Below the pieces are notes generated by a model. That model was not told the origin of the DNA. It ran no database searches and was given only the letters and a program-made list of their open reading frames with translations. From the NCBI GenBank assembly GCA_035222895.1, contig JAVYIG010000899.1:288530-352529 (forward strand): DNA of 64,000 nt, given 5' to 3'. Origin of the DNA: Strongylocentrotus droebachiensis (Eukaryota; Echinodermata; Echinoidea; Camarodonta; Strongylocentrotidae). Positions 12,788-24,122 of the stretch are shown here, in pieces. Both the position numbers and the translations under genes were made by a program. Position 1 is the stretch's first letter. Every line of letters starts with the position of its first letter.

Positions 12788-15050
12788 ATTCGGTAAAAGA
12801 TGCAATCTGACATTATACTAGTATAGAAATGGCGTTTACACGATTGGTGATGGATAAACAAAAGCCTGCTTGCTGCTTCGTGTTTCCTTCATAACAATGA
12901 TACAAAGACAGCATTTTTGTTTAAAGGGAACTTTTTTGAAGAAAGTTATATACATATTTGACATACATGAATTATGATTAATTAATTAATACATCTCAAA
13001 GTTTAGTCAAGCTCGGTCGAGATGTTTCGTATTCGAGAGTATGTCGATAAAAGCAAGAACCGGACACATTATTCTCCTCAAAGCTTTATTTAGATATCCA
13101 CGTTCGACTGGGTAGTCTGAGTTTAGGATCTTTCTTGTCTTTTCACAGTAGATGAAGAGAGATTTTCAAATGAATACTAACATAATCAGAATGCTGAATT
13201 ATTATCAAAAACTAAAATGATTTATGTTACTCCATTTTAACTCGAGTTCAATCTGAGAAAAAAAAAATTGTTAACACACTCACACGGTATGTTCTTTTTC
13301 GATAAATGATTTTGATTCTCAGAAAAAAGTTTCTTCTTAATAGTTAGCCATGAACCACTGACTTTTCTCCACATCTTTGCATTAAAGAAAAAATATGTAT
13401 ATAAACGTCAAATGAATCTTGAACCTGCTGATGAACCTGTTCGATCAAAAGCACTGGATCTATTGCGAAATCACTTTTGAACATACACCAGCGACATGTT
13501 TAAACATAACTCAGACAGTTATTTGATATCATGACACCAAATAACATTTCTGAATTATGATCGATTTACCGCCTCTTTACACGCCTTAAAACAAAAGAGT
13601 TGTAAATGGTGATAACACGCGATTGATGTTTGTATATAGTTTGTCCGAGACTGGACGGCGCGCACAAGTACACAACTACATGAAATGGAAATCAATGTAA
13701 AGAAATCAACTGCAAGCAATATCAGTACCCTATTGTGTTGCCTATGCAATAATGGTCGGATCACAAAGTATTTCATTTGAATGGTCGCATTTCAATTAGT
13801 GTTGTTGATTTGGCGAAAAATCTTGGCGATCGTTTTATATTTTGCAATCTTTTTTTCTTCTTATTCATAAAATTATATGGTTGACTAAAATAGACCATGA
13901 TAGTTCAAATTAAAGTCTTAACTACAAAACAATACAGAAGATTTGCCCACCTCCGTGTATACGGATAGAAAATATAACAATCTTTATTCATCCCAGTTCT
14001 ATAAAATAGTCAATTTATTTCGAACTTATCTGTGCATATATGTATATATATATATATATATATATAATTCGGTAAAAGATGCAATCTGACATTATATAAT
14101 ATAATAGTAATGGCGTTTACACGATTGGTGATGGATAAACAAAAGCCTGCTTGCTGCTTCGTGTTTCCTTCATAACAATGATACAAAGACAGCATTTTTG
14201 TTTGAAGGGAACTTTTTTGAAGAACGTTATAATATACAGATTTGACATACATGAATTATGATGAAATAATTAATTAATTAATTAATACATCTCAAAGATT
14301 GGTCAAGCTCAGCCGAGATGGTTCGTATTCGAGAGTATGTCGATAATAGCGAGAACCCGACACATTATTCTCCTCAAGGCTTCATTTAAATATCCACGTC
14401 TGACTGAGTATTACGTGAGATTAACATCTTCCATGTCTTATCACAATGAACGAAGTGAGATTTTCAAATGAATACTAACATAATCAGAATGCTTAATGAT
14501 TATCAAAAACGAAAGTGATTCTTGTTACTCCATTTATACTTGTGTTCAATTTAATATATATATATATATATATATCAGTTTGTAACACACTCACACGGTA
14601 TGTTCTTCTTCGGTAAATGATTTTGATTCTTTGAAAAAAGTTTCTCCTTTATTTTCAAGTTTAATTAGCAATGAACCACTGACTTCTCTGCAAACCTTTG
14701 CATTAAAGAAACGAAATATGTATATAAACGTCTAATGAATCTTGGACCTGCTGATAAACCCGATCAATCAAACCGCTTAACCAACTTAACGTAATATCAT
14801 CTAAAGCACGGGATCTATTGCGACATCACATTAGAACATACACCAGCGACATGTTTAAACATAACTCAGACGGTTATTTGACATCGTGACCCAAATAACA
14901 TTTCTGAATAATGATCGATTTACCCCCTCTTTACACGCCTTAAAACAAAAGAGTTGTAAATGGTGATAATACGCGATTGATGTTTGTATATCCTTTGTCC
15001 GAGACTGGACGGCGCGCACAAGCACACAACTACCTGAAATGGAAATCAAT

Positions 15051-15167
15051 AGGGACTTTTAGATTTGCACGACGAGTACTCGGACTGCTACACGTGACAT
15101 CCTCTTATGGCAATGTGATGTCACATGTTGCAGTCCATGTTCTCATCGTTCAAATCTAAAAGTCCCT
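15051..15167. mobile_element. 117-bp palindromic MITE in tandem unit 4
   Basis: This is the same element, same length and same position within the unit as the copy at 10999-11115. It starts AGGGACTTTTAGATTTG and ends CAAATCTAAAAGTCCCT, and is flanked by AAT and AAC. Its ends are slightly better matched than in the first copy. Confidence 0.8.
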
Positions 15168-15765
15168 AACGTAACAAAATTAACTGCAAGCAATTTCAAT
15201 ACCCTGTTGTATTGCCTATGCAATAATGCTCGGATCACAGATTATTTCATTTGAATGGTCGCATTTCAATTAGTGACGCACAAGAGATTTGAATTTGTGT
15301 TGTTGATTTGTTGAAAATCTTGGCGATCGTTTTATAGTTTACAATTTCTCTTTTTTTTCTTCTTCATATATGGTTGACTAAAATAGACAAAAGTAGATAG
15401 TAATCAAGTCTAAACCACAAAACTATAAAGAAGTTTTGCCCACCTTAGTGCATACGGATGGAAAAGATAACTATCCTTAGTCATCCCAGTTCTATAAAAT
15501 AGTCAATTAATTTCGGTGTCATCTGCGCATGTATATATAATTCGGTAAAGGATGCAATCTGACATTATATACTAGTATAGAAATGGCGTTTACACAATTG
15601 GTGATGGATAAAAAAAAAAAGCCTGCTTGCTGGTTCGTGTTTCCTTCATAACAATGATACAAAGACAGTATTCTTGTTTTTAAGGGAACTTTTTTGAAAA
15701 AAGTTATATACAGATTTGACATACATGAATTATGATGAATTAATTAATTAATTAATTAATACATA

Positions 15766-16370
15766 ATAGGAATAGAGGATCTCTATTCATAATAGGGTCA
15801 CTATTCTTAATACGAAATGAGGTTCGCTATTCATAATAGGATTATAGGGTCACTATTCATACTACTAAATGAGGGTCGCTATTCATAACAGGAGTAGGGG
15901 TCGCTATTCATAATGAGGTAGGGATTCTCTATTCATAATGGGAATAGAGGTTCTCTATTTATAATAGGGTCACTATTCATAATACGAAATGAGGGTCGCT
16001 ATTCATAATAGGAGTAGAGGGTCGGTATTCATACTACGAAATGAGGGTCGCTACTCATAATACAAGTAGGGGTTTGCTATTCATAATATGAAATGTGGGT
16101 CACTATTCATAATACTAAATGAGGATGCTATTCATAATAGGATTAGAGGGTCGCTATTCATAATAGGAATAGAGGATCTCTATTCATAAGAGGGTCACTA
16201 TTCTTAATACGAAATGAGGTTCGCTATTCATAATAGGATTAGAGGGTCACTATTCATACTACGAAATGAGGGTCGCTGTTCATAATAGGAGTAGAGATTC
16301 GCTATTCATATTAGGGTCACTATTTATAATACGGAACGAAGGTCGCTATTCATACTAGGAGTAGAAACAT
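15766..16370. repeat. Minisatellite (GGTCGCTATTCATAATAGGA)
   Basis: About twenty imperfect copies of a ~25-30 bp unit of the form GGTCGCTATTCATAATAGG plus AGTAGAG or TACGAAATGAG. Two unit types alternate (AATAGGAGTAGAG and ATACGAAATGAG). The array abuts the end of the 1.3 kb tandem array. Confidence 0.85.
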
Positions 16371-17573
16371 TTATTGAAAACACATTGAAAACATTTCTGA
16401 ACAAAGAAAAAGAAAAAGGCGTGTCCCCCCCCCCCAATATGAATATCAATTTGAGAAAAAAGCTACAAAATCGACCAAAAGACAAAGGGCTGCAGTCATT
16501 GATTACACATTTTGCTTTATTCAAATGACTGCCCATAAATGCAGCATAGTATTATAATGTGCATCTCAATGCATGCGAACATATTGTTACAGAAATTGGA
16601 TGCTCAAACGATTTAAAGGGGAGGGGGTCTGAATTGTGAGACTAGCCCCAATTCGGGCAGGAGTTTTGGAAGTGCATAAAAACAGTTTGGAGCTGAGGTA
16701 TTTTATTTTTGTTTATGTCAGACGGATTTTAAGAACTTAGGATGAGCTGGGAGGATGTTGCTCGGGAGCATCATCAAAGCCAATGGGCAATAACCAGTAT
16801 AAATGTGAGTTAAATGTAACTGTAATTGTAAATGTGCGTGTGACTTGGCCCTGGCCTTGCGTGAGCATTAATTCAGGCTAGACTAAACCTATATACCCTG
16901 GAGTCTTAAAATTCCCCATTTTCTTATAAAAGAATTCCCCAAAGTTATGAACACTGGTGTCAAAAGTGGGATTTGAAAGTTGGAATTTAAAAAGATTGTT
17001 GGTTAGGGAATTAGTCATATTTAATTTCGATTGTAGTATGCCCAATGAAGTCTAAAAATAGTTCAAAGGCATTGGCATTATACACCACTGCACTGTACAT
17101 GCGAGTGTAGTAGTTCTGTGTGTGTACGGGGTGCCACGCGTTTATATGTGTGTAGTAATGTTTTAGGATCGGTGTTTCAGTACAGTGCGCTGAGCAAAGG
17201 GAAAGTTGGTATCTGCGATTATTTTTTACGTACCACTAACGCGTCACATTGGCCAATTCTATTCTTTGATGAAAGAACTTAATTTAATATTTAATTTAAT
17301 TTAATTTTAATTAAGGAAGTTTACATAACTATCTTGATCTAAGGAGACACGAACGAACGAACGATTTAATTCCGCAAAGCGACTTGGTCAAAGACCACTC
17401 TCGAAACAGGTACGAACTGTGGTACGTATTCCCTGACCTCTACACCTGGACATTTCATTGGCTCACAGACCTCCGAAAAATCGACGTGCGAGAGAGTTGG
17501 AATATAGATTTGTGTACAATTCGACTTCAGGTTCTATTTCTGAACTTTGTTTTGAGGAATGTAATCGTTGAAA
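16371..17573. other. No gene recognised
   Basis: Unique-looking AT-rich DNA with a short poly-C run near 16,430 and a run of TTTAATTTAATT near 17,285. No domain, RNA gene or element is recognised. Confidence 0.45.
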
Positions 17574-18675
17574 ATGCCCACAGGTGCTGCAATCAACTGC
17601 TCAACCGGTATTATACAGGATATGGACGGACATTTCAATCGTAAGTTTAACTATGTTTTCTATGTATTTTTAAAAGCAGTTTGGAAGTTGGAAGTAGTTA
17701 GCGTTTAGCGCTCTGTTTAGTCCCATGTGTAGTATTTCATGTACGTATTGTTTTGTGTACGTATGGCATAATGTCAATAGAAATGAAAGAACAATCTGAT
17801 TCTGATCATATCAATTGCTAATAATCTATACTATAATCTACAGCAATCCAATGCCATGGTAAGTAATATTTCGGAGTAGATTTTGTCTAGACTAAGTAGA
17901 CTCTAGACTTAATTTCTAACGTTTATTCTAGTCATCATTTTGTTAATTGTATCTTGAACTTGACAGTCACAAGAACGTCTTACTCTATGTTCTCTTATAA
18001 AACTAAAGTTTAACAATGAGCGTCTTAATTACTTGAAAAGGGTATATTACCCCCATTTAACGTCATAACTACAGTATATATATGACTCTGTGGAAGTTAA
18101 TGCATACAAAATATGAAATACAATACATTAATTAGTATTCTTAATCTTGTATTTATAATATAACAAACTTAGACATTGAAATTGTTTTCTTTAAGTTTAA
18201 CTTCGTTGCATTCCTTCACGGGGTCACCTGTATAGGCCTAGTAGATCTATTTTTTTTAAATAAAACTGTACTATTACAATAGAAGACAATTTTTTTGACA
18301 GATGTCTTGAATCGATTTAATTTAATTTAATTAAAAATACTGGAACACTTTTTACATTCACCCCACCCTGGAGATAAATCTGCTGATGTAGTGTGTAGAC
18401 TGTAGTGTAGATTATTCTACATCTGGAATTAATATGTTTACATTTGCTGCAGGTTCCCATTCCGCCGCCGGTCTGTACTTGCAGTATGAATGATCAACAT
18501 AAAGCGAGATTCGTGGACTCCCAACAAGAGCTCTGTACTCTCCGCCGATCAATTTAAAGAGACCTGCTTTGACAAGACTTTGTATGCCTTTCCCAACTTG
18601 GTGCTGGAGGCATTATTACATTTGTTTTTCCATCTTGTTAATGTTTACCAGAACATAATGAAAACCAGTCTATAA
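17574..18675 (+). pseudogene. Decayed THAP zinc-finger gene (two exons)
   Basis: Exon 1 (17574-17640) starts with an ATG and encodes MPTGAAINCS, matching the THAP start M-P-x-C-A-A-x-N-C with the first zinc Cys changed to Gly. It ends FN at a GTAAGT donor where THAP genes typically have an intron. Exon 2 begins at 18453 after a GCTGCAG acceptor and encodes FPFRRRSVLAV, a TGA where the THAP Trp is expected, then INIKRDSWTPNKSSVLS. The CSEHF-type zinc ligands are replaced (Ser and Gln) and FKETCFDKT follows. The exons do not join in frame (one base short). THAP domains are DNA-binding modules of host regulators and P-element-like transposases; this copy cannot be functional. The ~810-bp intron holds nothing else I recognise. 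Confidence 0.7.
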
Positions 18676-18772
18676 TAAATATAAACCATGATGAAATATT
18701 ATTATATAAGTTGCAATGATAATTATTAAAACAAAACAAAATGGTCTTTTTAGCTCCTTCAACATCAATTTA

Positions 18773-18946
18773 CAGTCAAACCTGTCTATAGCGACCGCCC
18801 CAAGGGAAACACAAAAGTGGCCTTTGTAGACAGGTGGTCTTCATAGACAAGTTCCTTTAGTACAGGAATCAATGAGAAACCATTTTTCAAGGGAAACAAC
18901 AAATGTGGCCTTTGTAGACAGGTGGTCACTAAAGCAGGTTTGCCTG
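18773..18946. mobile_element. 174-bp TA-flanked MITE (CAGTCAAACCTG ends)
   Basis: Terminal inverted repeats CAGTCAAACCTG and CAGGTTTGCCTG are flanked by TA on both sides. The interior carries two copies of a block containing GGCCTTTGTAGACAGGTGGTC. TA target sites suggest a Tc1/mariner-type MITE. Confidence 0.75.
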
Positions 18947-19129
18947 TATCTTCATAATCTTTGTTAAGGTTCAGAAGGGTACATTAATGATGAAGATGGA
19001 AGTGGGAATCGGTTAGCTACGGTACATCCATTGTGATTTAAAATGTAAGAGGGGAGAAAGATTACAAATAGAAAGAAAGTTAGAAAGACAGAGAGTAGAT
19101 AGAAGAATGGAAAAGTAGACAGAGCACAA

Positions 19130-19173
19130 TTAGAGAGAGAGTGAGCTGTTGGAAAGACACAGAAATATAGAAT

Positions 19174-19204
<31 letters not shown>

Positions 19205-20060
19205 TGAGCAGTTAGATTAAGAGAGAAAGATAGAGAGAGAGAGGGATAGAAAGAAAAAAAAGGTCCTTTTCCCCTTTCTCCCAATCTGTCTCTCCCTTCT
19301 CTCTCCCAATCTGTTTCTCCCCTCTCTCTCTCCTCTTATCGTTTCTCTCTCCCAATCTGTCTCTCACCTCTCTCCTTTATCTCTCTCTCCCTCTCTCTCT
19401 TCCCCTTTCTCCCAATCTGTCTCTCCCTTTTCTCTCCCAATCTGTTTCTCACCTCTCTCTTCTTCTTCCTCATTTCTCTCTCCAAGTCTGTCTCTCGGTC
19501 TCTCATTTTCTCTCTTTCTCTCTCTTCCCCTTTCTCCCAATATCTCTCTCCCTTCTTTCTCCCAATCTGTTTTTCCCCTCTCTCTCTTCCCCTTTCACCC
19601 TCTCTCTCTCTCTCTCTCTCTATCCTGTCTTTCTTCCCTTCCAATTCTCTCTGTACTATGTGTATTCGAAAGAGAGAGAGAGAGAGAGAAGAAAAAAGGA
19701 GAGAAGGAGAGACAGATTGGGAGAGAGAAACATTGAAAGAGGAGAGAAAGAGGGGATAAACAGATTGGGAGAAAGGGGGAGAGGAGAGAGAGAGAGGGGA
19801 GAAACAGATTGGGAGAGAGGAGGGAGAGACAGATTAGGAGAGAGAAACGAGAAAGAGGAGAGAGAGAAAGGGACATTGGAAGAGAGAAAAAGAGAATGGC
19901 AAGCAGACTGGGATAGAAAGAGAAGAGAGAGGGGAGAGACAGATTGGTAGGGAGAAAAGAGGAAAATATCGAGAGAAGGGGAAAGAGAGTGGTGGGACAT
20001 TAGGAGAAAGAGGAGAGAGATAGAGAGAGATGGAAAGAAATAGAGATAGAATAAAAGGGT
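19130..20060. repeat. GA/TC satellite in inverted orientation
   Basis: 19130-19260 is purine-rich (GA)n. 19265-19655 is pyrimidine-rich and repeats CCCAATCTGTCTCTCCC. 19665-20060 is purine-rich and repeats the reverse complement (GAGACAGATTGGGAGAGAG). The last two form ~390-bp imperfect inverted arms around a short centre containing TACTATGTGTATTCG. The long Ser/Leu-rich and Arg/Glu-rich open frames here come from the repeat and are not genes. Confidence 0.85.
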
Positions 20061-20309
20061 GTGATAGGAGGGGGGGGGCAAATGGCAACAAGATGCACAA
20101 AAAAGAAGTAAATGCTTGGTACAGGCAAAATATGTTTACAAATTTCAAAGCGTAATGTATCTAGGCCTTCTATAGTATATATCAATTTTAGTCCATCAAA
20201 TAGAATGAAGTGATATACAATTAATGTCGAGATAGAGGTGTTTAAAAGATAGCAGAAAAATCCATATACGCTTATCTTCCTGGTGCTCAGCTTACTGAAA
20301 AAAATTCAC

Positions 20310-20365
20310 GTCAAATATTCACGTCTGCGTTTCCTTTTTGGGAGACGCAGACGTGAATATTTGAC
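20310..20365. repeat. Perfect 21-bp-arm hairpin
   Basis: Arms at 20310-20330 and 20345-20365 are exact reverse complements (GTCAAATATTCACGTCTGCG plus T), separated by a 14-nt loop whose edges can also pair. The same ACGTCTGCGT word recurs just downstream near 20,400. Confidence 0.85.
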
Positions 20366-20460
20366 GCAGATTTTTCAGCAGATTTTCCAGCAGATTTTTA
20401 CGTCTGCGTGTCCCTAAAGGGCCATTGAGTAAAGAAAAAACGAAACAATTACCAAGCAAA

Positions 20461-20665
20461 GGTATACGTCAATTGTTTTTTATTTTCACGTCTTGGACGT
20501 GAAAGACAAACAATTTGTTGCCTAGGTATACGTTTATTTTTTTGATTTTCACGTCTTGGACGTAAAAAACGAACAATTTGTTGCATAGGTATACGTCAAT
20601 TTTTTTATTTTGTTTACGTCTAGGACGTTAAAAACCAAAAATTTGTTGCATATGTATACGTCAAA
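20461..20665. repeat. ~64-bp tandem repeat, about 3.2 copies
   Basis: Units start GGTATACGTCAAT and contain TTTCACGTCTTGGACGTGAA, itself a small palindrome. Starts lie at about 20461, 20525, 20588 and 20653. Confidence 0.8.
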
Positions 20666-20669
20666 TGGT

Positions 20670-22260
20670 AACAATTAAAGTGTTTATGTGGGTAAGTTGA
20701 GAGTTGAACTCTACTAAAGACATAATAATTTGTAAACTTTATCAATCTTGTTATGTCAGTTTTACAGAATAAAAGTGCAGAAATGTACCCCAAAAAATCG
20801 CTCTGTCAATGCCTTTCTATATTAAAAACATAATGACAAATAGTTAATAATCTTGGAACAAACTTTCATGTCACATGTGTGTGTGTGTGTGTGTTTGTGT
20901 AGTCCGATATACCTATTTCTGTGCACATTCTGATCATTATAAAACTTGGCAGTAAATCAATTATACGTAGGCCTACTAGAAATCCATAAGCAATCTTTCG
21001 CAATTGCTTATCCCGAATACTTGGCTTGCCAAGCTTTCAAGGGTAAAAGCGAAAATTAATCAACCATGTGACAAGTATAAGAAACCACACATCTCCATAA
21101 ATAATGGTTAATTTATCAACATTATGCATCTATCGCAGCCCATATAGCTCCGTTTAGTCTCATTTGACAATGACCCCTATCGGCAGAGTCCAGTAGCCTA
21201 ACATGTACGTTAGCCTATGGACTTTTACCCCCCAAAAAATCGTTAAAACTTCATTTTTTTTGTTTAAACGAAAAGCACATCCACCCCGACGTGCGTTATC
21301 ATTAGCTCTTTCATTGGAACCCTCATGTCCCATTGATCAAAATAGGTCGCAAGCTCGCCATTGCCTATATAACGCATGTGCAACAAGTCGAACTTTGAAT
21401 TCAATTGGCCACGCGATTGTAAGGTTATATGCCAAGCACACGAAGGATAACAAGTATGAATTATCATGGTTTCAGTTCTGATTTGTTAATTATGTCCATT
21501 TCAGCCAACCCCCCCCCCCCCCCCCACCGTAATTTCTCCATTTAGTATAGGCAAGCATTTTGCCGAGGTAAAGCAAATACATGAATAGTCATGAACGCCA
21601 TGGACTATTCGATTATTTACAGAGGGGTGCAATTGTGCACCACATCAAACTCCCCTACTTTCAGTCAAGTATTTTATTGTATTATGTAGTTTGGTAGGTT
21701 TATTTTACTAATTATTTAATTATCAGATATCAATGATAGTTTAAAGATATGGAATAGGTTTTTGTATTTTATATTTAGCAAAGCAATCTCACATCCAAAA
21801 TCACTATCAAGTGTCGTCTGATCCGCCGATTGCCGTCTGCTATACGTTCAAGGCACATTTATCTGTGGACTGTAATGTACACAGTTTACTCGTCATTGTA
21901 GATTTATGATTAGCCATCTGTCATGTATTAGTCTTTAATTGTTGACACACATACAATTACCACACACATGAACACTCTCACTTTCCCTCCCCAACGCACC
22001 ATTTCCGCACACCCGGTTCACACATCATACCCAATGGCATATACACCCTGCAACATAGTGGAACATCCTAGTTTGGTAGTGACGGCGAACTAGCTACGTT
22101 TGTGCTGGCAATTAATGGTACAGCGAGCGAAAATGAGACAACCGGAGCAATATGTGGGGGCTGAATGCAACAGTATTTACAGGATAAAATATGCACTTAA
22201 TAAAAGAATGATAATACTCTTGCATGCAGAGTTTATAGAGGGGATATCAGACACAAATGC
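20670..22260. other. No gene recognised; TG and poly-C tracts
   Basis: A (TG)n run lies near 20,877-20,900 and a poly-C run near 21,510-21,527. Open frames of 60-90 codons near 21.2-21.5 kb show no domain. Nothing else is recognised. Confidence 0.45.
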
Positions 22261-22268
22261 GTACAAAT

Positions 22269-24122
22269 CAGCTCAGTCGGTAGAGCAGTGGTCTCGTAAT
22301 CCGTTGACACGGGTTCGAAACCAAGGCGATGCGCTAGTGCCCTTTGGTAAGGCATTAATCCTCATTTGGATTGGGGCCTCAAAATGTAATGAAGATATAG
22401 AATTAGAAGGAAGACAAGTGAATGTTGTACATAATGATTTTTTTCGTTATCCTGGTGCTGACTTTCATGATGTTATTGACAAAATACCAGATTATAACTA
22501 TGATATAATTCTTAACAAAGTAAAACGCCAGTTGATTTCTTGGATCAAAAGGAACATTACGGTTCTTGGAAGAGTTACAGTTGCTAAATCATTACTGTTA
22601 CCATAGTTTAATCATCTTTTTATGGCAATCCCAGATTCTTGATCTAAGTTAATGAAAACCATAAAAGTTAAGTCTTTAAGTCTTTAACTTAATATGGAAG
22701 AATAATTAAGCCAGATAAATTTAGTAGGAAACAGGTTGTTGGCACAAATGAAGAAGGGGGACTTAAATGCCAGATATTGAGTTTTGTTTACATGTCACTA
22801 CAGTCAACATGGCTTCAAAGAATGGTTTTTAGGAACTTGTAATGATGTTAGTCATTTAATGCAATCGTTTTTAACAAAACCATTTGTAGTAGGGTTTGGT
22901 GATGAATATTTTTCGGCATTGTCTCATGAAGTTGCTAATCCTTTTTGGAGACATGTGTTTCACGCTCTGTCTATGTTGAGTCGTATAGAGGGAGATGATT
23001 GGTTAACTTATCCTTTGTGGAGAAATAGCTCAATAAAATTGGACAAAATCTGTATTTTTTAAATCTTGGTATGAAAAAGGCATCAGATGTATAAATGATT
23101 TGATTGATGATAAGGGAAAACTTCTGACTCGTGAGCAATGTGAACAAAATTTCTGCTTGAAACTAAATCATTTGTCTTATTATTCTGTAACTCAAGCTTT
23201 GAAGAGTCGATATAAAATGCATATTAAAAAAAGTGAAAGAGATGTAGTAGATCCTCTAATGCCGTCACATATCAAAATATTAATACATGACATTAAAGGT
23301 TGTCAATATATCTTTAAAACTTTTGTGGGCAAAACTAATTGTGTTAACTCAATATGTCTGAAATGGGAACGACATTTAGATTTTACCCCTAAATGTCTTA
23401 GAATGCAGAAATATCATAGAATTATATTTCGTTTTACTCCAGATATCAGTTTAAGATATTTTTAGTATAAGATAGTAAATAGGATTCTGTATTTGAACAA
23501 GCAACTGTATAAGATGAAATAGTGAAAAATTATAAATGTTCGTTTTGTAAAAAAAGAGATAGAAGATATTGTACATTTCTTTTACAATTGTGAAATTAGT
23601 AAATCAATCTGGAATGAAACGGTGAAATGGATAAATGAAGGTTCTCGATTACAGATAGACTTGTAATTTTTGGTTTTGAAGACAAAAGAAACGATGCTTT
23701 AAACTGCATGGTGACTTTGATTGAGCATCAACTATTTGTTCTAAAGCTTAATAACAAAATTCCAAATTTTAGTTCTTTGAAGAAGAAAATTATTCAATAT
23801 TATGAATACGAGAGATATATTCATTCTATACCTGGTATGTATAAACATTTCTTTATAAATGGCAGTCACTTCAACATTTGTTTGTATGAACAACAAGGAG
23901 AGAAATGTGAAAGTATTCTGTTTTGTTTGAGTTAAGGAAAGACTTAATTTCATTGAATTGTAAAAATGTTTGTTTGACTCAATAAAATAGCCTATGGAGG
24001 GCTAAAACGTTTAAAAAAAAAATCCTCATTACCAGGTCCCTCGGAGAGGACCTAAAGCCGTCGGCCGTCTGGTTGCTTACTTAAAAGCATTTATGCTTTC
24101 TTAGCAGTCAGGTAAAATAACC
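22269..24122 (+). mobile_element. SINE copy split by a LINE insertion
   Basis: The SINE 5' part (22269-22366) has the A box GCTCAGTCGG, the B box GGGTTCGAAACC and the start of the body (CCCTTTGGTAAGGCATTAATC). The body resumes at 24021 (AATCCTCATTACCAGGTCCC) and runs to AGTCAGGTAAAATAACC near 24122. It matches the copy at 6437-6641, which lacks the interruption. The first few bases of the tRNA head are missing. Confidence 0.85.
22367..24020 (+). mobile_element. 5'-truncated L1/Tx1-type LINE inserted in the SINE
   Basis: The 1654-bp insert is flanked by the direct repeat AATCCTCATT (22357-22366 and 24021-24030) and ends in an A run, as expected for target-primed retrotransposition. It encodes, with many stops and shifts, the region after the RT catalytic motif: IWIGASK, LISWIKRNITVLGRVTVAKS, and near 23.1 kb GIRCINDLIDDKGKLLT. 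Near 23.46-23.55 kb lies a zf-RVT-like Cys segment (KCSFCKKR). It is dead on arrival and further decayed. It could be the same family as the remnant at 8.7-10.1 kb, but the two do not overlap in protein sequence, so this is unproven. Confidence 0.85.

Larger units (their letters stand above)
10380..15765. repeat. Tandem array of ~1.3 kb unit, about four copies
   Basis: The landmark GAATTATGATCGATTTACC recurs at about 10855, 12261, 13553 and 14909. Unit lengths are therefore about 1.4 kb (with a 117-bp MITE), 1.29 kb and 1.36 kb, and the fourth unit is truncated where a minisatellite begins. Units are highly similar and contain (TA)n runs, TTAATTAA runs and the block ACATCTCAAAG. None holds a sustained reading frame: the recurring 60-80 codon frames are out of phase with each other and without motifs. 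Related single copies lie at 3.43-4.08 kb and 63.49-63.71 kb, so the family is dispersed as well as tandem. Confidence 0.85.

Noticed and set aside
10925-15159. Paired 60-residue frames (MMFVYPLSETGR...) as duplicated genes
   Set aside because: They run through the palindromic MITE and end in it; the empty units lack the frame.
19336-20148. Long Arg/Glu- and Ser/Leu-rich frames
   Set aside because: They are produced by the GA/TC satellite; all frames of one strand are open, which is typical of low-complexity DNA.
22100-22606. A 168-residue open frame as a gene
   Set aside because: It fuses unique DNA, a SINE head and the start of a LINE fragment; the coding look comes only from the LINE part.
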